A DNA stretch of 64,000 nt from DAOUBP01 sp964474695 (GCA_964474695.1 CAYYTK010000016.1:30991-94990), one strand, 5' to 3'. Shown: positions 14,283-29,200, numbered from the stretch's first letter. Program-made: numbers and translations. The notes: generated by a model from the letters alone, not told the origin.

Positions 14283-17200
14283 TCACTCCGCGATCACCAG
14301 CGGGAGCCAGGTCCTGCGCGTGGACGGTGGAACCTGGTTCAGTTGAATACTGGCCTGGCCGACGATCCGTACCTCGTTGTCCAGGTTAAGGGCCTCAAGT
14401 TGGTACCAGTAGATCGAGTCTGCGAGCGGATCGGTGTCGAGCCACTCGTAGTGCTGGCCATCCGTGGCGCCCGGAACTGGGCTAACGATCAGCGTGTCGT
14501 TAAGCTGTGCCCACGGCCCTTCGGCAGTCGAGCCGCGATACAGGTTGAAGCCGGAGTGGTCCACCTCGCTGACCGTCTCCCAGGTCAGGCGCACCGCGTC
14601 CCCTTCGGCCTGCGCGGTGAAGAACGCGAGGTCCACGGCCAGCGGCGAGACGTAGATATCCACCTCCCACCGGTCAAGGTTCTGAGACCAGACGATCGGA
14701 GTGTCGGGATCCACCGGGACGCCGTTGAGGCTGCGCGCGTAGGCGAGCGAACCGATGCCGTTGATGGTGAAGGTAAGCGGGTCGCCGGCCGCGGCGCCCT
14801 CCTGCACGTCCGGGGTGGTCGGGTCGTCGCGGTAGCAGGCCATCAGCCCGTAGCGACCGGGGGGGGCGCCGCCGCTGTCGCTAACGGTGAACTCACCGCA
14901 CTGAACGCTGCCGCTGCCGCTAACGGCGAAGACCGCGATCACGGCGCCCTCTGGCACGGGAGAGCCCTGGAAGGTGGTATCCGTGCTGTAGAGGGTGATC
15001 CACTGCTCGGTGGGGCTGACGTTGGGTGAGCCGGTCGAGCTGTTCACGAGCGTAGGCAATGTCTCCAGCGTATTGGAGTACTGGAGCGTCACCGTGGTGG
15101 CTGTCTTGATCCAGTAGCCGTGTAGTGGCTCCATGACGGCCAGCGTGTTGAGCTCGCTATCGATGAGATCGGGGTAGAACGACAGCGCGCCGTCGTGGAA
15201 GCCGTGTACAGCCAGGTACTGGCCGGCGATGCCCACCAACGCTTGCGTCACGGGGATGGACGTGCGCGGCAGGTAGCTGACCAGGTTCCAGCCGGCGTCC
15301 AATGTGAGCGCTGTATCTTCAGCCAGCTTCTTGCCGACGATGCGCAGGGTCGGGGAGATGCCTTCGTTTGCCCTGATCCAGTAGCCGTGTTGAGCGTCCA
15401 CGTTGTTGAGGGTGTCGGATCCTGGGGCGGGATCATACGACAGCCAACGCGGCCCTGTGGGGCCGTTGTCGTAGCTCTTGATCACGCCGTAGGCGCCATT
15501 GATTGGCCGCTGCACCACCTCGATGTTGGTATTGCCTGGATTGACATAAGTGGAAACAAGGTTCCACCGATCGACCAGCGGCAGATCGAGGACCGTGACG
15601 GTCTGCACCGTGCCGGCCGTCTGGGTGCACAGGCCCATATGCTGGCCTGCGCCGCTGCCGCTAACAGCGTTCGGGGATACGACGATATCGTAGTCGCCGG
15701 GATCGCCCGCCGGCCACTCGAACGTCACCGTGACGGATTGGTTGGCCGCGATCGGCTGGGTTGTCAGCACGGAGCCGATGGGCTCAATGCCGGATGAGAA
15801 TTCCACCGGCAGGCCTGCGTTCACCGTGGCTGCGCCGGTATTTGTGATCGCCGCGGTCAGCATGACCGATCTCGGCGAGCTGGTGCTCGGCTCGGCCGAG
15901 ATCAGCGCGGCCACCAGGTGAGCGTCGATGCAGGTCACCTCCAGTGTGAAGGGGCCGGCGGTGGTCGTGTTACCGGCCGCGTCGGTGGCCGCCACCCAGA
16001 GGGTGTAGTCGCCGGGCATCTGAGCGGTGAGATCGTACCACCAATTCTGGCCATCGCGGGCCGCAGCGAGGTTGGAGCGGCTGCCATCGGGGGCCAGGAT
16101 TTGCAGCACCACATTGATCGTCGGGCTGCCATCGGTCACGGTGCCGCTGATCACAGTCATGGATTGGCTTAGCGTCATGGATGACAGGTGATCCGTCACT
16201 GTCAGAACAGGTGCGACGTTGTCCACCCACGCGTCGAAGGTCACGGGGGTAGTTGTCCGGTTGCCCACCGCGTCTACGGCGTAGATCAGCATAGTCTGCT
16301 GAACGTTGTCGACCTCGTCCGATGGGTGCGCCGCGGCGCCATGATTGGCGTAGGTCCAACGTGCGGTCAGCGGCAGGGCGTCGCGGGCCGACAGGTCCAA
16401 TCTGGCGCGATAGTAACTGCGCGAATCGGTTTCCGATTCGTTGTTGGCATTCGATTCGCTGTCGCAAATGGTCAGGGTCCACACACCGGCGCTGTTCGCT
16501 CCCGCGAACGCCAGGAGCGGTGCGGCCGGCCGCACTGCCCGATCGAAGTAGGGCGGCTGAGGATCGTGGTTCCCCAGGCTAGAGCGTAGCTCTGTCGCAT
16601 TGGTGTCGGCGAGGAGGACATCATAGTTCGCGTAACGTTGCGTGACCTCATCGCCGCCGATGGTGTCGAGCACGCGGACAGTTGTGCCGTTTGGTGATGT
16701 CAGATCGACCTGCAGCTCGTTCCGGTCGGGATGCTCGGCGGTGAAGCCGAGCGAGACCTGCCCGACGGTGAAGCTTTCGGCCACGGTGAAGGTGCGGACG
16801 ACGCTTGCGTCGCCGCAGGCGTCGGCGATCGCGATGGGAGCTGCCGGCACATCGTCGATGATCGCGCCGGCCGGGCGGGTGACGGGCTGAAGTTCAGCGT
16901 TTTCGCAGTTGTCCGCGCCTGCTCCTGCTGGTGCGCAGACCTCAACTCTGCCGAGGCCGCGGGTGTCGGATACGTCGCCGTACAGCCGCACGGCGCCGCG
17001 CGTCACGCCGCCGGAGGCGAGGCCTGTAGCGGCGGTGTCGATGGTTATCTCTGGCGGTTCGGCGTCGACCACGAACGGCAGCGATGCACTCCAGGCTGAG
17101 GTCTGCGCCAGGGTGTCTTCCGCCTGGAGAGTCACCTGGAGCACCTGATCATGGCTCCCAACCACGGTCCAGGGACAGCTCCACTGACCGGCGTCGGGTG

Positions 17201-20200
17201 CGGTGGGCGAGCAGTTGGCGGCAAGCGCGCCGTCGACCGCCAGGCTGACGCTTGAGATCCCCGCCTCATCAAAGGCATAGCCGGCCGCGAGGGTCTCGCC
17301 CGGGGCAACGACATAGCCCGGCCGGGTCATGCCGAAGAACTGCGGCGCCTCGCGATCGACCGGGTGATGCGCCCAGAGCCACTCGATCGGCTCGCTGACG
17401 CCTGCCGGGTGGGTTGCGTCATACACCTCAACCGCCAGGACCGCCCAGGACTCCGCTGTCGCATTGACTGCCGCAGTGAACGTGACACTGCCGTCACCGC
17501 CCGGCGGAATGTCGCCGATCGGCACGTTGGCGGCGCTAACGAGTTGTAAAGCATAGTGGGCGGCCAGCAGCGCAGTGACGCCGGTGGCCGTGTCAGCACC
17601 GAAGTTGTGGACCTTCAGCGTGTAGTTGATGGCGTCGCCTGCGCCCACAGGCTTAACGGCCGGCAGCCCCAACTGGACTGGCATGTCTGCAGGCGGTGCG
17701 GCGTTTTCGATCAGAAGGTTTTGTTGGCTCGTGAAGCCATCTTCAATGAAGCCGTAACTGGTGGCCGCCGGATCGGCGCTCAGGCGCCATTGCAGGTCGG
17801 TGTCGCCATAGCGGTCGCTGCCGCTACCACCTGAGCCTGTGCTGCCATTCGGGCAGAGGCCGGGGCCGGCCCCATCCCAGTGGTAGCGCTGAGTGAGATC
17901 GAAAGCCAGTGTGGAGGCTCCTGCGATGCCCGTAATGCTTCGGGTGCTGTTCAGCGGGTTCGTATTCGGCAGTGTGGCCCACAGGTACAGTGCGTCCTCT
18001 TCGCTGGCCAGTGCAACCAGGTCCAGCGCAGAGCTCGCAGGGGCGCTGATGCCGAGCTCAGCGAACGGCAGGTACAGATCGGTGACGAGTTGCGCGGCGT
18101 CGAAGCGGTAGTGCTCTGCATTCAGCGCGGCGCCCTCGCCCCAGGCGCTGCCATCCCAGGTCAGCAGCAGCGCCTCGCCGGCATTGCGCACCCACACCAG
18201 TCGATCTGCTCCCATCCCAGCAGATCCGCTGCCGTTCGGCAGGGTGATGTTGCTTTGGCCGGCCGTTGCCGGGTAGGGATCGAAGGCCTGGGTCGAGCCG
18301 CTTCCTGGAATCGTGTCGAGATAGATGAAGAGGTCGCCGTCGCTGTCCCAGTTGGCGCCCGTCCAGCTCAGGCGCAGCGCCGCTTCGTTCCAGGAGGCGC
18401 GGAGTGCCTGCTCCGCGCTGAGTGCGGCATTGCCCACGGCGTGGCGGGCTGCCCGGCGATCGACGCCGAGCAGTGAGCAGTCCGAGCTCCCGAACGGTAC
18501 TGCGTTGGTCAACTCATCGAGCCAGACATAATCCGGCGTGAGAGGACCGTCCGCGAACGCCACGAAGGTTTGCGTGCGCTGCTGGTTGTAAACGTCCTTG
18601 CTGGTCAGGTGCGCTATAACTTTCTGGCCCTCACCCAGGCCTTCATCGAGAGTGAAGGATGAGGCGAGCGTGTCGGATGGCAGGAAGGCCTCCGCAGTGT
18701 CCGCCACCAGCGTACCCGTAACCTGGCTGGTCCAGCGCAGGTCATAGCCGGACACGCCGCTGCCATCGCCGCTGCCGCTAACTGGAGACCACGCGAGCGT
18801 GAGACCATCCGCCGGGTCGATCACACCGCCTGCAGGGATCGTATTGCCGCCGCTCGTGGCCGTCATGATGACCGGCGCCGGCGGCAGGACATCCACCGTC
18901 ACGGTGGCACTCGTTTCCGTCACATGACCGCCGATATCGGTGGCACGCGCCCGCACGGTGAAGCTATCACCGTCGGGCAGCTCTCCCTCGTCGAGCGTCC
19001 ACAATGCTTTCCAGAGACCGTTCGTCACCAAGCCCGAAGCCGCATCGACCGGCGAGCCGTCGGATTGCGCCAGAACGGCCGGGTTCCACTGCGTGCAGGC
19101 TGCGAGCGTGCAGCCATCGCCGCTGCCGCCAACGCGCCACTCTACATTTACCACACCGGCTGCATCAGTGATTGTGCCGCCCAGGTCGAGCGTGCGTGGC
19201 TCGTGATAGCGTTCGCCGGTGATCAGCACGGGATCGACCGTGATCTCGGGCGACCCAGCGTCGACGATAAACGAGAACGACGCGTTACTGCTTGCGTTAT
19301 CCTGGTTGGTGACGGTTGCGGTGAGGAGATGCGCCCCATCACTCGTTGGCGTCCAATCCTTGGTCCAGATGCTCTTGCTGGTGGCCCCCGGCACCCAGGT
19401 GTAGGATAGGAGGCTGCTTCCATCCATCTTTACGACCAGGCTCCTGAGGGTTGAGACGAACGCCTCTGCCTCGCCGGCTACCTTCAGCGTTGCCAGACTG
19501 TCGACGACGCCGGGCGGGCTGGTGAACATTACATAAACGTTCTCTTCACCGTCAGCAGCGGCAATGGCACGCATCCAATCGGGCACGACGCCGGCCTCGC
19601 CCGCCACCATCGGTAGCATTTCTGCGGGGCTGGCCGTCGCGGCTGCGGCGCCTCCGCTGCCGGCGACTTCCGTCGTGGCGCAGTTCCCGGCGGTGTCACA
19701 GGCAGCAGCCTCCGAGCCGACGATCACCGGGTTGACCAGGCGCAGCCCCTTGTCGTCCGAAGACAGGAAGGAGAGAGCCTGGTCCGCGCCGGTGGTCGTC
19801 CCGCGGGCGACCGCGATGTTTAGGGCGGTGCCGGGGGTCTGCGTCGTGGAGACCCATTGCGGCGACGCCGGATCGGTCACGTTGATCACGTGCAGGCCCC
19901 AACTGCCATCGGCGACGTAAGCCCAGATTTGGCCCGGCGCAGTGGTCGGCGCGGCCCCCACCGACACCCCGCGCGCCTCACCGGGCGTGTTGTATACCTT
20001 GACCAGGGCCGGGTTTGCCGGATCGGCGACGTCGATGATGATCAGCCCCGGCGAGCCGTCAGCGATGGCGGCATACATGCCGTCGGCGTCATCGCTATAG
20101 ACTGCGACGTCGTAGGCCATGCCATCGGTGTAGTAGAAGCTGCCGCCTGTCTTGGGGGCCAGGGGATGGGTCGGGTCGGTGATGTCTATGATACGTAGAG

Positions 20201-23200
20201 CGCTCTTGCCGGCGCCGACCTTGCTGTCGGCCAGGTAGGCGTAGTTCCCGCCGGTCGCAGCATCGTTCACGGCGACGCCGACTGCATTGCCAGGCGTGTC
20301 GTAGGCGCCGACCACAACCATGTTATTGACATCAGTGACGTCAACCACCTGCAGGCCCATCGAGCCGGCTGCAACCAGGGCGTACTTGTGGTCCCCTGGC
20401 TCGATCACGACCACATCGTTGGCTTCGCCGGGCACGGCACCCACGATCGGAGCCTGCGGGGCTGACGGATCTGATACGTCCACGGCTTGCAGACCCGTGG
20501 CGCCCGCTGCAACGAATGCGTAGCGGGTGCCGGGCTCCGGCGTGGGGGTTGGTTCTGGCGTCGGCGTCGGCTCCACCCCGGCATCACCGATCTCGATCAG
20601 GATCGGGCCCCGCGTGTTGTTATACTCGGCAGCCGACCACTCCTCGACGCTGCACGCGCTGTCAGCCATCGCCGAGATGTAGTACCAGCCCGTCGTCTGG
20701 ATCGTCTCCGTCAACTCCACCGCTGCGGAGGCGCCGACGGCCAGCTCGGGCACGTTTACGGTCACGTCCGGCACGACGCTGCAGCCGGGCTGCGGCGACT
20801 TGTTGCGGAAGATGCCGGCTTGCGAGACGGCGCTCGGGGCAGTGCCGGCGTTGCGCACCTGAACCACGTAGTGGACCGGATCGCCCGTGTCAGGGTTATC
20901 CGGGTAGCTGCTCACTCCGTCAACCACCAGATCGGGCAGGAGCGGGTCGCCGACAAAGACCTTAAGCGGGCCGAAACGGTTGTTGTTCAGGTTACTCTCC
21001 TGGTCCGCGAGGTTACATGCCGTGTCAAGGATGGCATAAGCCCACTGCTCACCGGGCTCCGTCCAGGCGGGCGCAGGAAGCGTCAGAACGGTGGACGCTC
21101 CGGCAGCGAGCGTTGGGACCGTTACCGGCGTAAAGTCCCAGGTAGTCTCGCCACAACTGTCGGGATACTCGGCCGAGCTGATGCCCAGTTGCACGGCCGT
21201 GCTGGGACCATCCCCGCGGTTGCTGATGCGCAAGGTGTAGGTGACGGGTTGGCGGGCGTGGACGCTGCCGCTGCCGCTTACCGCAATCGTCATGCTTTCG
21301 ATGGCCAGGTCGGGCCGCAGCGCGCCGATGCTGATCGGGCCGTGGCCGTTGTTCACGTTGTTCCATTCGGTGCCCGAGCAGCGGTAGTTCTCGAATAGAT
21401 AGACGTCATGGCCTGACACCCAGGCGGGATCGAAGGCGGCGCCGGGCACCTGAATGTTGAGCGTCGTGCTGGCCCCCACGGCCAACGCCGGCACCGGAGT
21501 CCAGCCGCCCGCAGGGTCGACTGTGACACACGCTTCAAATGCCTCGTCTACGAACACGCCGAGCGCCGAGGTCGTCGGGGCCGCCGCGTCGCCGAGGTTC
21601 TTAATGGTCACCTCGAGGCTGACCCCTTCCCCCGCCGAGATGCTGGCGGGCGTGTAGGTGACATTCTGGATCGCGAGATCGGGGAGCTCGGTGACGACGT
21701 TCACCCAGGTGTAGCCGGCGTTATTCTCGTTGTTGTTCTGGTACTCATCGTCGTTCAGCTCCGGCAGGGTGCACTGCCAGTCGACCACGGCGACAACGAA
21801 TTTCGAACCGGTAGCGGCCCAGCCACGGTCGAAGACCACCTGCACGTCGCGGTAGGCCCCGGGCGGGATCGCGGGGACCGTAATCCTGTCGTCGTATTGG
21901 GTGTCGCCGCAGACCGGCCAGTCCGTCCCCTGCGAGTAGATGGCGAGCTCAGTCGCGGCGTTGGCCGCTACGCCCGAGTTCTGCACCCGCACTGTGTGCG
22001 TGATCGGTGACATCTGATAGACCGGCGACGGATCTGAGGTGACGGAGATGACTTCGAGGTCGGGCCGCTGGTAGTTGTCCGGGTAGAAGACGATCGGGCC
22101 GTAGACGTTGTTCGACTCGGTCATTTCGTCCACGACGCAGTGACTGTCGGCCATCAGGTAGACGAAGTGCTGCGCCTGGTCGGCCAACGCCCCGCCGATG
22201 CCGAGCTCGACCGAGGCGAGCGGCGCGAGGTTGATAATCTCTACCTCAGCATAGGGTGTATCGTCGCACGTGGGGACGTGGCCTGGATCGATGTAGAGGC
22301 CGAGTTTTGAGACCCCCGCGATGGCGCCGGCATTTCCAGGGGCGTACGCCATGTTCCTGACCCACAGATCGAAGGCAATCGGCTGGCCGGCCAACGGATC
22401 GATGGGCGTCCAAGCCACGTTCGTGATCTTGAGGTCGGGTTTGACGGTGTCGGTGAGGACCAGGGAGAGCGGTCCGGCGGCGTTGTCGTCCTCGTTCGGT
22501 TCCGATACCGCGCAGCCGTAGTCCACGGCCGCATACAGCTCGACCGGGGTGCTGTCGAAGATCTTGGTGAAGGTGTAGTATGCGGTTTCGCCGATATCAA
22601 GCGCAGCGAGGGGCTGGCCCCAGTCGGGCAGCTCGACATGAGTGGCGCAGTCCGTGGGCAGGATGTCTTTGTAGAGGCCAACACCGGGCTGCAGCGGCCC
22701 GTGGAACGGGTCGGTGCCCTGGTTCTGCACCTCGACGATGATATCTACGGGCTGGCCGATCGCTGGCTCGTCGCTAGCCACCCTGAAGTCCACGATCGCC
22801 AGGTTCGGATAGGTGCGCGGGCCGATCTCAACGGAGTAGGGACCGGATGCGTTGTTATCTTTAGGCTCATCCAGGGTGCAGCCGTAGTCCAGGTAGACCG
22901 AGGCTTCGTGCGTGCCTTCGGTCGTGAATGACGTTGTCAGGGTGAACGTCTGCGTGGCGCCTGCGGCCAGCGGCGGGATCTCCGCCACACGATCTCCGAC
23001 ATCCGGGCTGCTGCTATAGGGGCAGCCGACCGGATCGCGGTCGAGATACAGCCCCAGGAACGACCTGGACGGCGTGCCGCCGGTGCCCGCATTGCGGACG
23101 GTGATGGCGTACTGGACCGGCTGCCCGATCGAAGTCTGCTCGGGCGCGACGGTGACGTCGTCGATCACCAGGTCCCGGGTCTTCGGCGCGCCGACCGTGA

Positions 23201-26200
23201 TCGACAGCGGGCCGAAGGTGTTGTCTTCTTCGTCGCTCTCCTCGACGTTGCAGCCGTAGTCGGCGTAGCCATAGATGTCGTGTTGCCCCTGCTCATCCGC
23301 GGTGAAGCCGTACGAGAACATCGTCAGGTCGACCGAAGCGCCGGGCTCGATATCGGGAATCTCGATGCCGGAGAATTCCGCGCCTGCGGTGCATTCTGCC
23401 GGGGGAGTGTCCTTATACAGGCCCAGGAAGCTCTTCAGGTAGTGCCGGGCGTTGCCTTCGTTCACCAGGTGCACGGTGTAGTGGACGTATTCGTTGGCGG
23501 CCGGGCTGGCCGGGTCTGCGGTGATGCTGGTGATCCTGAGATCCGGCTTGCGGGTCTCCGCCACCGTGAAGTTGAGCGGACCGGCGGTGTTATCCGTCTC
23601 GGTCGATTCGGTGACTGCGCACGCGTAGTCGACGAAGGCGCGGGCGGTGTGGGATCCCGCCGTACTGAAGGGGACCGACCAGGTGACGGTGTAGACCTGG
23701 TTGACCGCCAGCACGGGGATGTAGGCCGAGCGGATGTCATACTGCCCGCACGTCGGCTCGGCAGCATAGTCGAAGTACAGGCCTGCGTAAGTGATCGAGT
23801 TGGTTCTCGCGGTTCCTTCGTTCTTGATGACCAGCGCGAAGTTGACGTTGTCACCCGCGGCCGGAGTCAAGGTATCAGCGCTGAAGTTGACGATCTTAAG
23901 ATTCGAGAGCAGGGGTGGCAGAACGTCCAGCGTGATCTCGGCCTGGTTGTCGGCCTCGTCGGTCTCGATGATATCACCGTCCGGGTCGGCAAGCACGGAG
24001 ACCGTATGCTCGCCTTCGGTGGCGAACTGGCGTCCGCGGAACTCCAGCACCGTGCTTTGGCCGTAGTCCAGCGCAGGCACCTGCTTGGCAACCTGCACCT
24101 CGCCGTCGAGGGAGAGGTCCAGCCAGGTGGCCTTGGAAGGTATGTCGCCGTTGCTCAGGACTGTGACCGTGGCGGTGAAGTATTCCTGGGCGTGGAGGTC
24201 TGTTGCGGGCTGCAGCGTCAGTCCGGTGACCGCCAGGTTGGGGGCCAGGACCGTAACGGTTCCGGTGTAGACGTTGTCGGTCTCGTCACTCTCCTCTTCC
24301 TGGCTGAAGAAGTCGGCAATGGCCCAGATGTGCTGCACGCCCGGGATGTCGATCTTGACACCCACCACGTCAACCTGCGTGCTCTCATTGAGCGCCAGCG
24401 GCCCCACGGCGGCCTGTCGTGCCTGGAGCGGGTCGGGATCGATCGGCAGCGTGCCGGTGTACACCCCCAGTTTGGTGCCAAGGGAGCTCCGATTGCCCTC
24501 GTTGAGGACATCCACCGTCAGGGTGAAGTACTTGCCTGCGATCACGTCGACACCGTTCACGGGCGCCAACGCCGTCACCCTGAGGTCGGCCAGCCGGGGC
24601 GGGCCAACGACGACATTGAGGGCGTATTGGTTGTTCGATTCTCGGTCCTGATATTCGTCGTAGTGACAGGTGTAATCCGCGAAGGCCCACACGTTGTACG
24701 TATCCGGCGTGGTGAAGCCGGCGGTGTTGACCACCACATCGACCGACCCCCCGGCAGGGATCGCCGGGATGGTGTCGAAGCCAAATGCGCCGACCGCATT
24801 GCAGGCCATGGGCGGCTCGTCGGGGTCGGCGAACAGCGCGAGGCTGGCCGCGCTGCTGGCTGCCGGGCCATCATTCCGCACGTGCACCGTGTAGGTGATG
24901 GCCTCGCGGGCGGGAATATCTTCGGTCGCGCCCTGCACGTCAACGCCCGTCAAGAACAGGTCCGGCAGGGGCGGCCACTCGGCGGTGAACGCGGCCGGCC
25001 CGAAGGCGTTGTTAATCTCGCCGGTGAGCGTGTCGTTGTCTTCCGCGACGAGGTCGGTGTAGTCGGCGTAGGCCCACAGCGCGTGGGCGCCCACCGCGGT
25101 CACGATCCCGGCCGGGATGACGACGGTGGCGGTGTACGAACCGCCCGCGCCGAGGGTGGGCACGGTGGCCGTGTTCGCCCACCCCATGTCGCCGGGACCG
25201 CTCACCGGATGATCGACGTAGATCGCGACGCTCGACACGGAGGTCGTGGGCTCGTCGCCCTGGTTCTGCACCGTCACGGTGACCGAGAACGACGAATCCG
25301 CGTAGACCGGTGTGTGCGCGGCCAGGCTCGTCACGACCAGGTCCGGGTCGCGCTCCGGCAGGATGGTGAGATCAAGCAGCGCGTAGTTGTTGGCCTCTTG
25401 CACCTCATTGACGGAGCAGCCGTAATCGGCAAGCGCGTAGGCGACGTGGGGGCCTTCATCTAGGATGTGGGTCACCGTGTAGGTGTAGCTGGCGCCGATG
25501 GCCAGGTAGGGGACGTGCTCCACGAGATCGGGGATGCCGGCGCCGGGGCACGCCGGGTAGGGTGCGGCCGGGTCCAGGTAGACCCCTGACCACGTTGTCG
25601 GCGCGCCTTCGTCGCCACCGTTGTGGAGGGTGACGACGAAGGAGACGGGTTCGCCCGCGTAGACCGTGGTGGGGGTCATCACGATGCTGTCAAGGATCAG
25701 GTCGGGCAGCAGGTCAGTGACGTAGATCTGGGTTTCCGCGTCGTTGTTGTACTCGTTGCTTTCGGTGAGATCGCACTGGTAGTCGGCATACGCGTAGACC
25801 TGGTGATAGCCCGCGGTGGCGTAGGAGCCGGGGGCGCCCATCACGATGGCGATTTCTGCGCCCGGCGCCAGCGCGGGGATGGCGTCGCTGTCCGCCCACT
25901 GGGTGTCATCACACTGATCCGGTGGGTGGTCAATGAACAGGCCCAGATAGCCGCCCGCCGTGCTGGCTCCCGCGCCGGCATTGCGCACATTGACGGTGTA
26001 GGTCATCGCCTGGCCCGGTTGGGGATTCGTGGGGCTGGGCGTGATGCTGTCGATCACGAGGTCGGGATAGGGCACATGGAACGTCACCGGCCCGGCCGTG
26101 TTGTTGGTCTCGTTGGTCTCGGTGACCGTATTCAGGTAGTCCGCGAACCCAGTGACCGAATGATCGGCATAGTTGGATACGATCAACGTTTTCGTGACGG

Positions 26201-29200
26201 TCTTCGTGGCGCCCGCAGCGAGGGAGGCGACATCCACCGGCGGGTACGCGATGCTGTCGATGGAGAATTGCATCTTGAACGCGCCGGCTGCCGCCGAGCC
26301 TGTGTTTGCCAGCTCTGCCGTCATCGTGAACGGTTGATTCACCGCCGGCGGCGCTTCGACGGACAGCGAAGTGATCGTCAGGTCGGGGCCGACGACCGTA
26401 TACGACACCGGGCCGCTGATGTTGTTTGTCTCATCGAGCTCGATGATCTCGCACTCCCAGTCGACATAAGCGCCAATGGTATGCGCGCCGACCGCGGGCA
26501 CGGACATGGTGGCGGTCCGCTCCTCGGAGATGGCGCCGGCCGCCAGCCCGGCGGAGAACCCCAGGATTTGCGTGATCTCGCCGATCAGGTCGCAGCCGTT
26601 TGGGGTTGGCATGCGGTCGCGGTAGAGCGCGATAAAGGGATAGACGCCCGCCGGAACCGCCGCGGTGCCCTGGTTCTTGATGCGGACCTTGACGGCCATC
26701 TCGGTGTCGGTGAACGCCACTGTGGTGGGGACGGTCAAGCTGTAGATCACCAGGTCGGGATAGGGGATCGCCGTCGGCGTGAAGGTCGCCGTAGGTGTGG
26801 CGGTCTCCGTCGGGGTCGGCGTTATCGTCGGCGTATTCGTGCTGGTGGCTGTAGGCGACGGCGTCGGCGTGTTGGTGGCGGTTGGGGTGGCGGTTGGGGT
26901 GGCGGTTGCAGTGGGCGTGGGCGTGGCGGTGAGGGTCTGCGTCGGCGTGGGCGTGATGCCGCTGACGGTGATGTAGACGGGGCCGAGGTCGTTGTTGGTC
27001 TCGTCCGATTCGTCGGTCCAATCCTGCGCGTCGACGCGCGCGTACAGGGGGTGATCGCCTGAGAGCGCCCAGCCCGGATGCGAGATGATGTAGGTCTCGG
27101 TTGCGCCGGCCGCCAGCTCGTAGGTGACGTGCTGGTCGTCCCAGCAGGAGTTCCACCCACTCCAGGGGCACTCGCCGGCGTAGGTGTAGAAAGCCGCCTC
27201 CAGGCCACCGGCGGCGATTTCGCCCTGGTTCTTGAGCGTGACGTGGATCTCGAACGGCGTATTCGGCTCCGGCTGGGCGGGGTCGGTGGTGAGGCTCTGC
27301 ACCAGGAGGTCGGGCAGCGCGGTGTGGACGGTAACGGTGACGGGGCCGGCCACGTTGTTGCCGTCGTTACCTTCCGTCAGGTAGCACCCGGCGTCCGCCT
27401 TGGCATAGACCGGATGGTCACCGGCCTCCGCGAAGCCGGCCGTCGTGACGACCACGGCGGCTGACGCGCCGGGCGCCAGCGGGGGCAGGAACTCCTCCCA
27501 GTCGTAGTCGCTGTCGCCCGGGCAATCCAGCGGGGCTGCGTCGAAGTAGACCCCGACGTTGGTCTCATTCGAGTACGCCGCGCCCTGGTTGCGGACGGTC
27601 ACGGTGACGGTGACGGGCAAGGTGGCGCCCGGTTGCTCCGGCGACACGACGATGTTATCCACCACCAGGTCGGGGTAGAGCGGGTCACCGGCGGTTGTGA
27701 TCGTCACCGGGCCGGCGTTGTTGTTGGTCTCTCCGGTCTCCCCTACATTGGTTTCCGGAACCTGGCAGCCGTTGTCCACCTGGGCGTACAGTTGGTGCGT
27801 TTCGCCGACCCCGAAGCCGAACGGCTCCAGCAGGTCGAGCGTGGTCGATGCGCCGGCGGCCAGGCCAGCTACCGTCGCTGCGTAGCGCGCCACGGCGGCG
27901 CAAGCTGCCGGCTCCTCCAGGTACACCCCGGTCGAGAAGCCGAGGACGTCATCCGCGCCCTGATTGGCGATCGTCACGTGGTAGGTGATCGGTTGGTTGG
28001 GCCGCGGTGCTGCCGGCTCCGCGACCAGAGCGGTGATGACCAGATCCGCGCTGAAGGCAGCCGCTTGGACGTCGAAGGAGAGCGGAGTGGGTGAGTTGTC
28101 GCTCTCGTCGGTTTCAGTCAGCTCGCAGGCGCTGTCGACCTGGGCCTGCAGGGTGTGCGCTCCGGCGGTGGCGAGGCCGGCATGATGCCGCGTGAAGGTG
28201 TACGAATCGCCGGCCGCCAGTGAGATGACTTCGGTCCCGGCCCATGCTCCCGCGCCGTTATCGCAGGCCGCGGGGGTGGCGTCCAGATAGATGTCGGCCA
28301 GGAAGTGGCCGGCGGTCGTAGGGCCGGAACCGGCGGCCGTGTTGCGGACCGTGACCGTCACGTCGAACGGCTGGCCCAGCTTCGGGCTCGGCGGGTTAAG
28401 GGTCAGGCTTTCGATTTGCAGATTGCGCGTAGGTGCGCTGATTTCCCGCTCGCGCAGCCAGATCTGGGTTTCTTCGCTTTCAGTGGGGGAGGCTGCGAAC
28501 ACGGCCCGGCTGCCATCGGTCGAAATCGCTCCGCCGTAGCCTTGCCCAGATGACGAGGGGAACTGCGAGCCGTCGGGCCGGAGCGAGAGCCGTTCAACTG
28601 CACCGGTCTCGCGGTCGTAGACGTAGGAGTCTTCGACGCCGTTGGTGTCTCCGCCACTGGGGCCAACAACGAGGTTATCAGCGTAGGAGGAGAAGGCGAT
28701 AAAACGGCCGTCCGGCGAGATCGAGGGCTGGCGCGAGGGACCGTTGCCCTGGCCGCCCAGCCCGACTACCTGCCAGGTCGCACCGCTCCTGAGGTCGTGG
28801 ATGAAGATGTCCTCCGCGTCGTTGGTGTCGCCGGCGGCGAGGTTATAGGAGTACGATTCGAACGTGACCCACCGGCATGCTCCGTCTTCATCGGTGGCGA
28901 CCGTGACGTTCTTGGCGAACGATTCGGACTCGGCGCCTTCGCTCGAAACGGATGCTCGCTGGAACGTTCCCAACACCCGATCGTAGACGAAGGCGTCGTT
29001 CCAGTACCAGGTTGAATCGCCGGGCACCAGGTCTGTCGCGCCGGAGTGGAACCCGATACACCTGCCGTTGGCAGAGATGCTTGGGTAGGGCTGGCTATCG
29101 CTGATGGAGCCGCCTTCCGAGTTCGCGAACAGCCTGATCGTGGTGCCAGCAACGATGTCGCGCAGGTAGACGTCGGCGATGTAGTCTGACCCGTCGCTGA

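Noticed and set aside
23280..25463. Plus-strand open frame of 727 codons inside the giant gene
   Set aside because: It is antisense to the CARDB modules. Its translation is rich in Arg, Gly, Val and His without domains; GC-rich coding DNA often leaves such frames open.
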